From NCBI GenBank assembly GCA_913774725.1, contig CAJYIG010000189.1, forward strand, positions 1 through 7,401: a stretch of 7,401 nt of DNA, given 5' to 3'. The DNA is from an uncultured Curtobacterium sp. (lineage in GTDB: Bacteria > Actinomycetota > Actinomycetes > Actinomycetales > Microbacteriaceae). This document shows positions 1-6,218 of the stretch, piece by piece. The first letter of the stretch is position 1. Every line of letters begins with the position of its first letter. Made by a program: the position numbers and the translations under genes. Under the pieces are notes generated by a model. It was not told where the DNA came from. It saw nothing but the letters and a program-made list of their open reading frames with translations, and did no database searches.

Positions 1-956
1 CGCGGAGCGGGTTGGCACACGGGGCACCGGTGGCTGGACCGGTTCATGAACGCCTCACGCACGATCGTGGTGCCGCAGCGCGGGCAGGGCTTCCCCTGCT
101 GCCCGTACACCGCGAGGCGCTGCGAGAAGTACCCGGACTGCCCGTTCACGTTGACGTACTGCGCGTCGAAGCTCGTGCCGCCGTCCTCGAGAGCACGGCC
201 GAGGACGCTCCGGACCTCGGCCAGGAGCCGGTGCAGGTCGGCCCGGGGCAGGCGCTCGGCGGGGCGGTCGAAGTGCAGCTTCGCAGCCCACAGCGACTCG
301 TCCGCGTAGATGTTGCCGATGCCGCTCACGACACCCTGGTCGAGCAGGACGCGCTTGATGCCGCTCGAGCGCTTCCGGGCCATCGCGACGAAGCGGTCGT
401 CGTCGAAGGCCGGGTCGAGCGGGTCCCGCGCGATGTGCGACACCTGCGTCGGGATGCTCCGCCGCCACGGAGCGTCCGGGTCACGGGCGTCGACCGCTCC
501 GGCGGACCCGGCCGGGGCGCCGTCCACAGTCGGCACCATGGCGTCGACGGCCATCGATCCGAACGTCCGCTGGTCGACGAACTCGAGCTCGACCGGCGCC
601 TCCGGACGGCCGTCGCGGTCGGTCCCGGTCGGCTGCACGTCGATCAGGATGCGGCGGTGCTTCGCAGCCGGGCGACCGCGGCCCAGCAGGACCTGGCCGG
701 ACATCCCCAGGTGCGTGACGAGGGCCTCAGGGCGGTCGCCCTCGTGCTCGGGGACCAGGGGGAACCACATGAACTTGCCCCGCCGCACGGCAGCGGCGAT
801 CGTCCTGCCGGTCAGCCGCTCGGCGAAGTCCTCCGCCGGGCCGTCGTGCCGGGTGAGTGCGCGGTCGTCGACGACGTCGACGTGCAGCACGCGGGCACCG
901 CTGACGGCGGGTTCGAGGCCGGCGCGGACGACCTCGACCTCGGGGAGTTCGGGCAT
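1..956 (-). CDS. mutM: Formamidopyrimidine-DNA glycosylase (Fpg/MutM), 3' end cut by window edge
   Basis: Base-excision repair enzyme that removes oxidised purines such as 8-oxoguanine from DNA and nicks the abasic site. The start MPELPEVEVV is the family hallmark: Pro2 is the Schiff-base nucleophile after Met removal and Glu3 the acid catalyst. Lys61 lies in RRGKF, THLGMSGQ follows near residues 80-90, Lys201 lies in GIKRVLLDQG, and the helix-two-turn-helix motif SGIGNIYADE spans 211-220. A C-terminal zinc finger has Cys291, Cys294, Cys311 and Cys314. Only a few residues after CQPAPR are missing, so the gene is nearly complete. With at least 318 residues it is longer than E. coli Fpg (269); much of the excess is an Ala/Gly/Asp-rich insert at about 136-175. 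The ATG lies 4 bases after the rnc stop, with no strong ribosome binding site, which suggests translational coupling. All catalytic residues are present. Confidence 0.97.
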   Translation of the reverse strand, partial: MPELPEVEVVRAGLEPAVSGARVLHVDVVDDRALTRHDGPAEDFAERLTGRTIAAAVRRGKFMWFPLVPEHEGDRPEALVTHLGMSGQVLLGRGRPAAKHRRILIDVQPTGTDRDGRPEAPVELEFVDQRTFGSMAVDAMVPTVDGAPAGSAGAVDARDPDAPWRRSIPTQVSHIARDPLDPAFDDDRFVAMARKRSSGIKRVLLDQGVVSGIGNIYADESLWAAKLHFDRPAERLPRADLHRLLAEVRSVLGRALEDGGTSFDAQYVNVNGQSGYFSQRLAVYGQQGKPCPRCGTTIVREAFMNRSSHRCPVCQPAP

Positions 957-960
957 GCGG

Positions 961-1686
961 TCAAGCCGCCCGGCCGGAGAGCCGCGTCCATGCATCGAGC
1001 GCGGCGGCCATCTCGGCGGCCTTCTTGCTCGTCCCGGATCCCGTCGACACGTCCTCGCCCTGCAGCACGACCGTCGCGTGGAAGGTCTTGTCGTGGTCGG
1101 GGCCCTCTTCCGTCACCCGGTAGGCCGGGTTGCCGAGGGACAGGCTGGCCGCGAGCTCCTGCAGGCTCGTCTTCGGGTCCATCGCGGCGCCGAAGCGGTC
1201 CGGGTCCACGAGCAGCGGCTCGACCAGGCGCAGCACCAGGTCCGTCGCGGCGTCGGGGCCGGCGGACAGGTAGGTCGCACCGATGACGGCCTCGACCGTG
1301 TCGGCCAGGATCGACGCCTTGTCGCGACCGCCGGTCTGCTCCTCGCCCTTGCCGAGGCGCAGGTAGGAGCCGAGCCCGATCATGCGGGCGATCTCGGCCA
1401 GGGCGACCGTCGAGACGAGGCTGGCGCGCCGCTTGGCGAGCTCGCCCTCGTCGAGGTCGGGGAAGGACCGGAAGAGCTTCACGGTCACGGCCTGGCCGAG
1501 GATGGAGTCCCCGAGGAACTCGAGGCGCTCGTTGTGCTTGATGCCCCCGTGCTCGTACGCGTACGAGCGGTGCGTGAGGGCGAGCTGCAGGAGCTCGGCG
1601 TCGATCTCGACGTCGAGGATGCCCTGCAGACGAACGACGTCCGGCCCCACGGGGCGGGACCCCGTGGCACCGGACGTCGTGGTCAT
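961..1686 (-). CDS. rnc: Ribonuclease III
   Basis: Double-strand-specific endoribonuclease that processes rRNA precursors and cleaves structured mRNAs; it works as a Mg2+-dependent dimer. The 241-residue product has the normal length. The signature NERLEFLGDS sits at 52-61, with the acidic active-site residues Glu56 and Asp60, and LADTVEAVIGA at 127-137 supplies Asp129 and Glu132. A double-stranded-RNA-binding domain follows from about 169 to 237, beginning DPKTSLQELA and ending in GTSKKAAEMAAALDAW. The ATG at 1686 lies 13 bases after the rpmF stop. No clear Shine-Dalgarno sequence or -10 box precedes it, so expression probably depends on the upstream operon promoter and coupling to rpmF. It is followed by mutM after 4 bases, the order commonly seen in actinobacteria. 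Confidence 0.97.
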   Translation of the reverse strand: MTTTSGATGSRPVGPDVVRLQGILDVEIDAELLQLALTHRSYAYEHGGIKHNERLEFLGDSILGQAVTVKLFRSFPDLDEGELAKRRASLVSTVALAEIARMIGLGSYLRLGKGEEQTGGRDKASILADTVEAVIGATYLSAGPDAATDLVLRLVEPLLVDPDRFGAAMDPKTSLQELAASLSLGNPAYRVTEEGPDHDKTFHATVVLQGEDVSTGSGTSKKAAEMAAALDAWTRLSGRAA

Positions 1687-1699
1687 CGGTCGAGTCCGA

Positions 1700-1903
1700 T
1701 CAGACGTCGGCGACCTTGCGGCCCTTGTACTCCATGTACAGGGCGGTGCCGGCCGAGTCCTCGACGACCTTGGCGCGGTGCGGGAGGCTGTAGGTGACCT
1801 TGCCGTTCTCGATCGTCTTCACGAGCTGGACCGGCGCGGCCTTCCACTGCGAACGACGGGCGTGCGTGTTGGCACGGGACTGCTTGCGCTTGGGAACGGC
1901 CAT
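1700..1903 (-). CDS. rpmF: 50S ribosomal protein L32
   Basis: Small basic protein of the large ribosomal subunit, 67 residues. The start [17 protein letters not shown] is the conserved L32 N-terminus. The C-terminal half ([14 protein letters not shown], then [11 protein letters not shown]) is the form I associate with Microbacteriaceae. The protein has no cysteine, so it is the zinc-independent type of L32. The frame stays open upstream to 2008, but family alignment and a purine-rich site (GAAAGAG at 1911-1917, 7 bases from the ATG) fix the start at 1903. It lies 43 bases downstream of the DUF177 gene, its usual partner in bacteria, and 13 bases upstream of rnc. Confidence 0.97.
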   Translation of the reverse strand: MAVPKRKQSRANTHARRSQWKAAPVQLVKTIENGKVTYSLPHRAKVVEDSAGTALYMEYKGRKVADV

Positions 1904-1910
1904 GGTGGTT

Positions 1911-1917
1911 CTCTTTC
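1911..1917 (-). promoter_or_regulatory. Ribosome binding site of rpmF
   Basis: GAAAGAG, read on the minus strand, is a purine-rich Shine-Dalgarno-like site with a 7-base spacer to the ATG at 1903. It supports that start over upstream in-frame starts. It is the clearest such site in the window, as expected for a gene translated from within an operon mRNA. Confidence 0.6.
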
Positions 1918-1946
1918 GGTTGGTCGGTGGTCGGTGTCGAGGTGCG

Positions 1947-2540
1947 TCAGGCCGTGCGGCCGTCGCCCTCGGGGCTCTGGTGGGAGGTGCTGTCGTCGGT
2001 GCCGACACGCTCGGCGTCGGTCCCGGCGCCCTGGAAGCCGCTCAGCGCGGCCCAACGCGGGTCCAGGACCTCGCGCGGGGTGACCTCGCCGAGGTCGGCC
2101 AGCCGCTCACCCGTGACGGGGTCGAGGCCGGGGCAGTCCGGTCGGCAGACCGGCTGGAACGGCAGCGACAGCACCACCGCATCTCGAACGACCGGTTCAC
2201 AATCCACGTGGTCATCGTGAACGAAGAAGTCGAAATCCTCCGAGACATCGTACGCGAAGAGCTCGGCGAAATCGACCTCGACCGGTTCGCTGATGTCGAT
2301 GAGGCAGCGCGAGCACTCGCCCGTGGCCCCGGCGGAGGCGTGTCCGGAGACCAGGACGCCCTCGTGCAGGCCCTCGAGCTTGACGTCGAGGTGCAGCGTG
2401 GTGCCCTCGCGCACGGCGATGACGCCGGCACCCATCGCGTCCGGCACCTCGATGTCGAGCGAGTGCTCGCGCATCTCGCCCGGCCGGTGCGCGAGGTCAC
2501 GCACGCGCAGGGCGTAGGGGCTGTTCACGGGGGAAGACAC
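1947..2540 (-). CDS. DUF177 (YceD-family) protein, 23S rRNA accumulation factor family
   Basis: Member of the DUF177/YceD family, whose members are linked to accumulation of 23S rRNA and are almost always encoded next to rpmF, as here. The 197-residue product has two cysteine pairs typical of the family, Cys76/Cys79 (ECSRC) and Cys132/Cys136 (VCRPDCPGL), which probably bind a metal. The conserved DPRWAAL is at 160-166. An acidic stretch lies near 88-113. The tail after about 170 is polar and low in complexity. The start is taken as GTG at 2540, because the -10 box TAGACT ends 8 bases upstream and there is no Shine-Dalgarno sequence. A second GTG at 2528 (residue 5) is the alternative. It is the first gene of the run with rpmF, rnc and mutM. 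Biochemical function is not established from sequence. Confidence 0.93.
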   Translation of the reverse strand: MSSPVNSPYALRVRDLAHRPGEMREHSLDIEVPDAMGAGVIAVREGTTLHLDVKLEGLHEGVLVSGHASAGATGECSRCLIDISEPVEVDFAELFAYDVSEDFDFFVHDDHVDCEPVVRDAVVLSLPFQPVCRPDCPGLDPVTGERLADLGEVTPREVLDPRWAALSGFQGAGTDAERVGTDDSTSHQSPEGDGRTA

Positions 2541-2577
2541 GATCGACGAGTCTACCGCGATCTGGTGCGCACGTCGA
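2541..2577 (-). promoter_or_regulatory. Promoter of the DUF177-rpmF-rnc-mutM operon
   Basis: On the minus strand, -35 TCGACG (2572-2577) is followed by a 17-base spacer and -10 TAGACT (2549-2554) in the context GGTAGACT. The -10 ends 8 bases before the GTG at 2540, so transcription would start at or within a base or two of the start codon, giving a leaderless mRNA. It fills the 58-bp gap between coaD and the DUF177 gene and has the best -35/-10 pair in the window. No terminator-like hairpin is obvious in this gap, so read-through from coaD is also possible. Confidence 0.65.
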
Positions 2578-2598
2578 GGAGGTCCGGAGCGCGGCGTG

Positions 2599-3093
2599 TC
2601 AGTGCCCGAGGTGCTCGGCCAGCGCGTCCGCGACGACCCTCGGCACGTACGGCGTGACGTCGCCGCCGAGCGTCGCGACCTGGCGGATGAGCGAGCTCGA
2701 CACGTGCGCCCGCGACGCCTCGGGCAGCAGGAAGACCGTCTCGACGTCGGCCAGGTGCCGGTTCATGATCGCCATGGGCGTCTCGTACGCGACGTCCTCG
2801 CCGGAACGCACCCCCTTGACGAGCACGCCGGCCCCGACCTGACGGCAGTAGTCGACGAGCAACCCGGAGGTCCACTCCCCGACCCGCACCGTGTCCGGGA
2901 CGCCGGTCTCGACGAGGGACTGCTCGATGAGCCGCACCCGGTCGGCGGCGGCGAACATCGCCGGCTGCTTGTCCGGGTTGTGCACGACGAGCACGTGGAC
3001 CTCGTCGAACAGCCGCGCGGCGCGTCCGATGACGTCGAGGTGCCCGAGGGTCACGGGGTCGAAGGAGCCGGGGACGACGGCGATCTGGGCCAT
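2599..3093 (-). CDS. coaD: Phosphopantetheine adenylyltransferase
   Basis: Catalyses the fourth step of coenzyme A synthesis: 4'-phosphopantetheine + ATP gives 3'-dephospho-CoA + diphosphate. The 164-residue product is of normal length for this nucleotidyltransferase family. [13 protein letters not shown] at 8-20 contains the TxGH motif (15-18, His18). Lys42 lies in [19 protein letters not shown] at 92-104 carries the substrate-binding KG.R, followed by MAIMNRHL, and SSSLIRQVA at 132-140 is the ISSS-type nucleotide-binding motif. ATG 3093 is preferred to the in-frame GTG at 3102, because family members begin M-x-x-A-V-x-P-G and because the -10-like TAGCGT overlaps that GTG. It starts 26 bases after the recG stop on the same strand, so it may also be read from the recG transcript. 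Confidence 0.96.
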   Translation of the reverse strand: MAQIAVVPGSFDPVTLGHLDVIGRAARLFDEVHVLVVHNPDKQPAMFAAADRVRLIEQSLVETGVPDTVRVGEWTSGLLVDYCRQVGAGVLVKGVRSGEDVAYETPMAIMNRHLADVETVFLLPEASRAHVSSSLIRQVATLGGDVTPYVPRVVADALAEHLGH

Positions 3094-3108
3094 GTCCGTC
3101 ACGCTACC
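3094..3108 (-). promoter_or_regulatory. Putative -10 element of coaD (leaderless type)
   Basis: GGTAGCGT on the minus strand (hexamer TAGCGT at 3101-3106) ends 7 bases before the ATG at 3093. It matches GNTANNNT. No convincing -35 lies at 16-18 bases, and the position where one would lie is inside the end of recG. Support comes mainly from the same pattern at five other starts in the window. Confidence 0.45.
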
Positions 3109-3119
3109 GGCCGTCGGGG

Positions 3120-5351
3120 TCAGTTCTTCCCGAGGAACGCGGCGTCGGACTCGTCGAGCCGCCGCGCCAGGGCCTCACGCAGGGCGGGGTGGTCCTGCAG
3201 CTCGGGGTCGGGCTCGAGCACGCGCTCCGCCTCGCCCCGGGCGTCGACGATCAGGTCCGCGTGCTCGACGACCCGGAGCAGGTTCAGCGACGACCGGCCG
3301 CCGGACTGCCGTTCGCCGAGCACGTCGCCCTCGCGCCGGAGCTCCAGGTCGACGCGGGCGAGCTCGAAGCCGTCGTCGGACGCGGCCACCGCGTCGACGC
3401 GCTCGCGTGCGGTGGTCTCGGCCTCGGCCGTGGTCACGAGGAGGCACACGCCGGCGTACTGGCCCCGACCGATGCGTCCGCGGAGCTGGTGGAGCTGGGA
3501 GACGCCGAAGCGGTCGGCGTCGAGCACCGCCATCATCGACGCGTTCGGCACGTCGACGCCGACCTCGATGACGGTCGTCGCCACGAGCACGTCGACGGCG
3601 CCGGCCGCGAAGGACGTCATCACGCGGTCCTTCTCGTCCGCGGTCATCCGCCCGTGCAGCACCTCGATGCGTCGGCCCTGCAGGACCGGCATGGCGCGCA
3701 TCCGCTTGGCCGTCGCGAGGACGGTGGCCGGTGCGCGCCTCGGGGTGTCGTCGTCGTCGGGTGCGGGGCCGGCGTCGTCCTCGGTGTGGGCGTCGTCGAT
3801 GGCCGGGCACACCACGAAGGCCTGGCGCCCGTCGGCGAGCTCCTCGGCCATCCTGGTCCAGATCCGCCCCTCCCACCCGGGGTGCTCGGCCAGCCCGACG
3901 GCGAAGGTCTCGACCCCGGCTCGGCCCGACGGCAGCCCGGTGATGGTGGAGACGTCGAGGTCACCGAACACCGTCATCGCGACCGTACGCGGGATCGGTG
4001 TCGCGGTGAGGACGAGCACGTGTGGCGGGGTCGCGCCCTTGGTCCGCAGGGCCTCGCGCTGTTCGACGCCGAACCGGTGCTGCTCGTCGACGACGACCAG
4101 GCCGAGCTCGGCGAAGTCGACCCGGTCGCCGAGGAGCGCGTGCGTCCCGACGACGAGCCGCGAGCTGCCGGACGCCGCTGCGAGCAGGGCCCGGCGGCGT
4201 TCGTCGGTCGACTGCGACCCGGTGAGGATGACCGGTCGGAGCTCCGCGGCGAGGTCGGGGCCGAGGAACTTCACGATCGAGCGGAGGTGCTGGGCGGCGA
4301 GCACCTCGGTCGGGGCGATGAGGGCCGACTGCCCGCCGGACTCGGCGACCGTCAGCATCGCCCGGATCGCCACCAGCGTCTTGCCGGAGCCGACCTCGCC
4401 CTGCACCAGCCGGTGCATCGGCCAGTCCCCCGCCAGGTCGTGCGCGATCTCGGCACCGACGGCCTGCTGGTCGTCGGTCAGGGTGAACGGCAGCGAGGCG
4501 TCGAAGCGCTCGAGGATCCCGCCTGCGCTGGCGGTCCGCGAGGTCGCTGCGGTCGACCGGGCGGCGATGCGTCGCTGCACCAGGGCGGTCTGCAGCACGA
4601 ACGCCTCGCGGTAGCGCAGGGCGTCCTGCGCCCGCTTGAAGTCGGCGACCTTCTCGGGACGGTGCAGCAGCTCGAGCGCGCGGCGGAACGGCACCAGACC
4701 GAGCCGCGTCCGTGCGGGTGCCGGGATCGGGTCGGGCAGGTCGGGCAGGGTGTCGAGGACGACCGCGATCGCCTTCGCGATCTGCCACGAGGTCAGCGAC
4801 GCCGTCGCCGGGTAGATCGGGATCGGCTGCCGCGACCAGCGGATGGCCTCCTCGTCCTCGGGGTCGGCGGTCGCGCGCGGGTCGTCGCGGTCGAACAGCT
4901 CGTAGTCCGGGTGGGCGAGCTGCCTGGCGCCGCGGTAGTCGCTGACCTTGCCGGCGAAGATCCCGCGGGCCCCGGGGACGAGGTCCTTCGTCCGCCACCC
5001 CTGGTTGAAGAACGTCAGCGTGAGCAGGCCCTTCCCGTCGCCGATCTTCGCCTCGAGGATGGAACCGCGGCGCGCGCGCATGGTCCGCTCGCGCACGTCG
5101 ATCACCTCGGCCACGATCGTCACCGACTCACCGATCGCGAGCGAGTCGAGCGCCGTCAGCGCCCCGCGCTCCGCGTACCGCCGGGGCGCGTGCTCGAGGA
5201 ACTCCCCCACGGTGCGGTGTCCGAACGCCTTCTCGATCGCCGTCGCGGTCCGGCCGCCGAGGACACCGCTCAGCTTCGCGTCGAGGGGCGCGGGACCGAG
5301 GTCGGGCCGCACCGTCGGTGCCGCGGTGTCGGGGGTGTCGGAGGTGACCAC
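3120..5351 (-). CDS. recG: ATP-dependent DNA helicase RecG
   Basis: Superfamily 2 helicase that regresses stalled replication forks and migrates Holliday junctions. The 743-residue product has the full RecG plan: an N-terminal wedge/OB-fold region (about 65-155), a first helicase domain with Walker A GEVGSGKT (318-325), [10 protein letters not shown] (346-355), Walker B DEQH (422-425) and TATPIPRT (449-456), then a second helicase domain with [13 protein letters not shown] (592-604) and RGRIGRG (624-630). The RecG-specific TRG region [17 protein letters not shown] is at 668-684. After CPAI (515-518) an Asp-rich insert runs to about 538. The start is GTG at 5351, with a -10-like box 6 bases upstream and no other good start nearby. 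It is divergent from rsmD across 85 bp and followed by coaD. Confidence 0.97.
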   Translation of the reverse strand: MVTSDTPDTAAPTVRPDLGPAPLDAKLSGVLGGRTATAIEKAFGHRTVGEFLEHAPRRYAERGALTALDSLAIGESVTIVAEVIDVRERTMRARRGSILEAKIGDGKGLLTLTFFNQGWRTKDLVPGARGIFAGKVSDYRGARQLAHPDYELFDRDDPRATADPEDEEAIRWSRQPIPIYPATASLTSWQIAKAIAVVLDTLPDLPDPIPAPARTRLGLVPFRRALELLHRPEKVADFKRAQDALRYREAFVLQTALVQRRIAARSTAATSRTASAGGILERFDASLPFTLTDDQQAVGAEIAHDLAGDWPMHRLVQGEVGSGKTLVAIRAMLTVAESGGQSALIAPTEVLAAQHLRSIVKFLGPDLAAELRPVILTGSQSTDERRRALLAAASGSSRLVVGTHALLGDRVDFAELGLVVVDEQHRFGVEQREALRTKGATPPHVLVLTATPIPRTVAMTVFGDLDVSTITGLPSGRAGVETFAVGLAEHPGWEGRIWTRMAEELADGRQAFVVCPAIDDAHTEDDAGPAPDDDDTPRRAPATVLATAKRMRAMPVLQGRRIEVLHGRMTADEKDRVMTSFAAGAVDVLVATTVIEVGVDVPNASMMAVLDADRFGVSQLHQLRGRIGRGQYAGVCLLVTTAEAETTARERVDAVAASDDGFELARVDLELRREGDVLGERQSGGRSSLNLLRVVEHADLIVDARGEAERVLEPDPELQDHPALREALARRLDESDAAFLGKN

Positions 5352-5365
5352 GCGACCACGGTACC
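5352..5365 (-). promoter_or_regulatory. Putative -10 element of recG (leaderless type)
   Basis: On the minus strand GGTACCGTGG (hexamer TACCGT at 5358-5363) ends 6 bases before the GTG at 5351, matching GNTANNNTNG. I see no good -35 at 16-18 bases and no Shine-Dalgarno sequence. It places the transcription start on or next to the start codon. Confidence 0.5.
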
Positions 5366-5422
5366 GGGCGGGTCCGACGTGCTGCGCGCCTCCCGGCCGA
5401 CCTGTGGAGACCCGCGCACGCC

Positions 5423-5436
5423 GCTACGGTGGCAGC
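5423..5436 (+). promoter_or_regulatory. Putative -10 element of rsmD (leaderless type)
   Basis: GCTACGGTGG (hexamer TACGGT at 5425-5430) ends 6 bases before the ATG at 5437, matching GNTANNNTNG. The -35 is weak; TGTGGA at 5403-5408, with a 16-base spacer, is the best I see. It fixes rsmD at this ATG and shows that the frame open upstream inside recG is not coding. Confidence 0.5.
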
Positions 5437-5997
5437 ATGACGCGCATCATCGCCGGCGCCGCCGGGTCCACGACGCTCCGGGTGCCGAAGTCCGGCACGC
5501 GGCCGACGAGCGACCGCGTGCGCGAGGCCCTGTTCTCGTCGCTCGGCGCGCGCGGGCTCGTGGAGGGCACCTCGGTCGCGGACCTCTACGCGGGGACCGG
5601 CGCGCTCGGGCTCGAGGCGGCGTCGCGCGGCGCCGCGGAGGTCGTCCTCGTCGACCGGGCGTCCGCCGCCGCGCAGGCGTGCCGCGCGAACGCGAAGGCC
5701 GTGCAGCAGCGGGTGCCGGGCGTGCGCGTCGACGTGCAGCCGCAACCGGCGCTCGGGTACCTGCGCAGCACAGTCCGGACGTTCGACCTGGTGTTCATCG
5801 ACCCGCCGTACGACGTGGCCGAGCAGGAGATCGCCGACGTGCTCGACTCGCTCGTGCCGCGGCTCACGCCGGGCGCGGTGGTCGTCGTCGAGCGGAGCAA
5901 GCGGTCGCCGGAGCCGACCTGGCCGGCCGGGCTCGAGCCGTTCAGCAAGCGCAGCTACGGCGAGACCGTGGCGTGGGAGGCCGTCGCCCCGGCCTGA
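5437..5997 (+). CDS. rsmD: 16S rRNA (guanine(966)-N(2))-methyltransferase RsmD
   Basis: SAM-dependent methyltransferase that adds a methyl group to N2 of G966 of 16S rRNA during small-subunit assembly. The 186-residue product is of usual length. The start MTRIIAG, then RPTSDRVREALFSSL (22-36), is typical of the family. The SAM-binding loop is DLYAGTGALGLEA (49-61), the acidic end of strand 2 is VLVDR (70-74), and the catalytic motif is DPPY (122-125) in LVFIDPPYD. VVVVERS follows at 148-154. The same frame is open far upstream across recG, but homology begins only at 5437. Its promoter region is shared with divergent recG, and its 3' end converges on thiL. It is predicted to be transcribed alone. 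Confidence 0.96.
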   Translation: MTRIIAGAAGSTTLRVPKSGTRPTSDRVREALFSSLGARGLVEGTSVADLYAGTGALGLEAASRGAAEVVLVDRASAAAQACRANAKAVQQRVPGVRVDVQPQPALGYLRSTVRTFDLVFIDPPYDVAEQEIADVLDSLVPRLTPGAVVVVERSKRSPEPTWPAGLEPFSKRSYGETVAWEAVAPA

Positions 5998-6003
5998 CGC
6001 GGG

Positions 6004-6030
6004 CGCGCGTGCCGGTGGACCGGCAGCGCG
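6004..6030 (+). terminator. Terminator-like hairpin after rsmD
   Basis: Starting 7 bases after the rsmD stop, TGCCGGT (6010-6016) and ACCGGCA (6019-6025) form a perfect inverted repeat. The flanking CGCGC (6004-6008) and GCGCG (6026-6030) extend the stem to about 12 pairs with one bulged G at 6009. No T-run follows, so this would be a U-less terminator of the sort often proposed in high-GC actinobacteria. Confidence 0.45.
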
Positions 6031-6044
6031 GCTGGGCAGCTCGA

Positions 6045-6085
6045 GCGACACGACCGCTGTCGCACGACGTCGGTATCGTCGTCGC
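6045..6085. repeat. Decayed copy of the 6117-6154 palindrome
   Basis: The segment begins GCGACAC, continues CCGCTGTCG (6054-6062), ACGAC and CGG, and ends TCGTCGC. Its first 29 bases match the first 29 of the palindrome at 6117-6154 in 24 positions, including the mismatched C in the left arm. The right arm has diverged and carries about 3 extra bases, so the dyad symmetry is only partial. It looks like a tandem, degenerating copy. Confidence 0.5.
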
Positions 6086-6116
6086 CTCCGGAACGAGGGC
6101 GCCTGGACGCGTGTCG

Positions 6117-6154
6117 GCGACACATCCGCTGTCGTACGACAACGGATGTGTCGC
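6117..6154. repeat. 38-bp near-perfect palindrome between convergent genes
   Basis: Left arm GCGACACATCCG (6117-6128) is the exact reverse complement of CGGATGTGTCGC (6143-6154). The core TGTCGTACGACA (6130-6141) is itself a perfect palindrome. Only the C6129/A6142 pair breaks the symmetry. As RNA it gives a very stable hairpin on either strand. It lies between the 3' ends of rsmD and thiL, so it may be a bidirectional terminator, a dispersed extragenic palindrome, or a binding site for a dimeric protein. The sequence does not decide among these. Confidence 0.8.
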
Positions 6155-6174
6155 GGACGGCGGACGGCGGACGA
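6154..6174. repeat. Short 7-bp tandem repeat
   Basis: CGGACGG occurs twice, followed by CGGACGA, directly after the palindrome. Three units only; a simple-sequence tract that may vary in copy number, with no evident function. Confidence 0.6.
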
Positions 6175-6190
6175 CTGACAACGACGAGCG

Positions 6191-6216
6191 GCCGGGAGGC
6201 TCGGCGCAGCCCCGGC
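6191..6216 (-). terminator. Terminator-like hairpin after thiL
   Basis: Beginning 2 bases after the thiL stop (minus strand), GCCGGG (6211-6216) pairs with CCCGGC (6191-6196), and an inner GCT/AGC pairing continues the stem past a 2-base bulge. Only scattered T residues follow. It probably helps end the thiL transcript, but it is not a classic T-tailed terminator. Confidence 0.4.
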
Positions 6217-6218
6217 GG

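Noticed and set aside
1687..1699. Separate promoter for rnc
   Set aside because: The 13-bp gap has no TANNNT box at a suitable distance; operon transcription is simpler.
12..1797. Long plus-strand open frames opposite mutM and rnc
   Set aside because: They are antisense shadows of strongly conserved minus-strand genes in DNA of very high GC, where stop codons are rare. Their products are Arg/Pro/Ala-rich and show no family motif.
1904..2008. Upstream in-frame extension of rpmF
   Set aside because: Adds 35 residues of Pro/Arg/Ala-rich sequence never seen before MAVPKRK in L32, and a ribosome site precedes the internal ATG.
2596..4614. 672-codon plus-strand open frame opposite coaD and recG
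   Set aside because: Its product is low-complexity Ser/Arg/Ala-rich sequence, and the opposite strand encodes complete CoaD and RecG motifs. A codon-position artefact.
3961..4998. Minus-strand open frame within recG in another frame
   Set aside because: Arg/Pro/Ala-rich translation without motifs, wholly inside recG.
4948..5436. Upstream in-frame extension of rsmD
   Set aside because: Antisense to recG; RsmD homology and a -10 box both fix the start at 5437.
6045..6174. Possible CRISPR array or attachment site in the convergent gap
   Set aside because: Only two unequal palindromic copies with no regular spacers, no cas genes, no integrase and no tRNA nearby.
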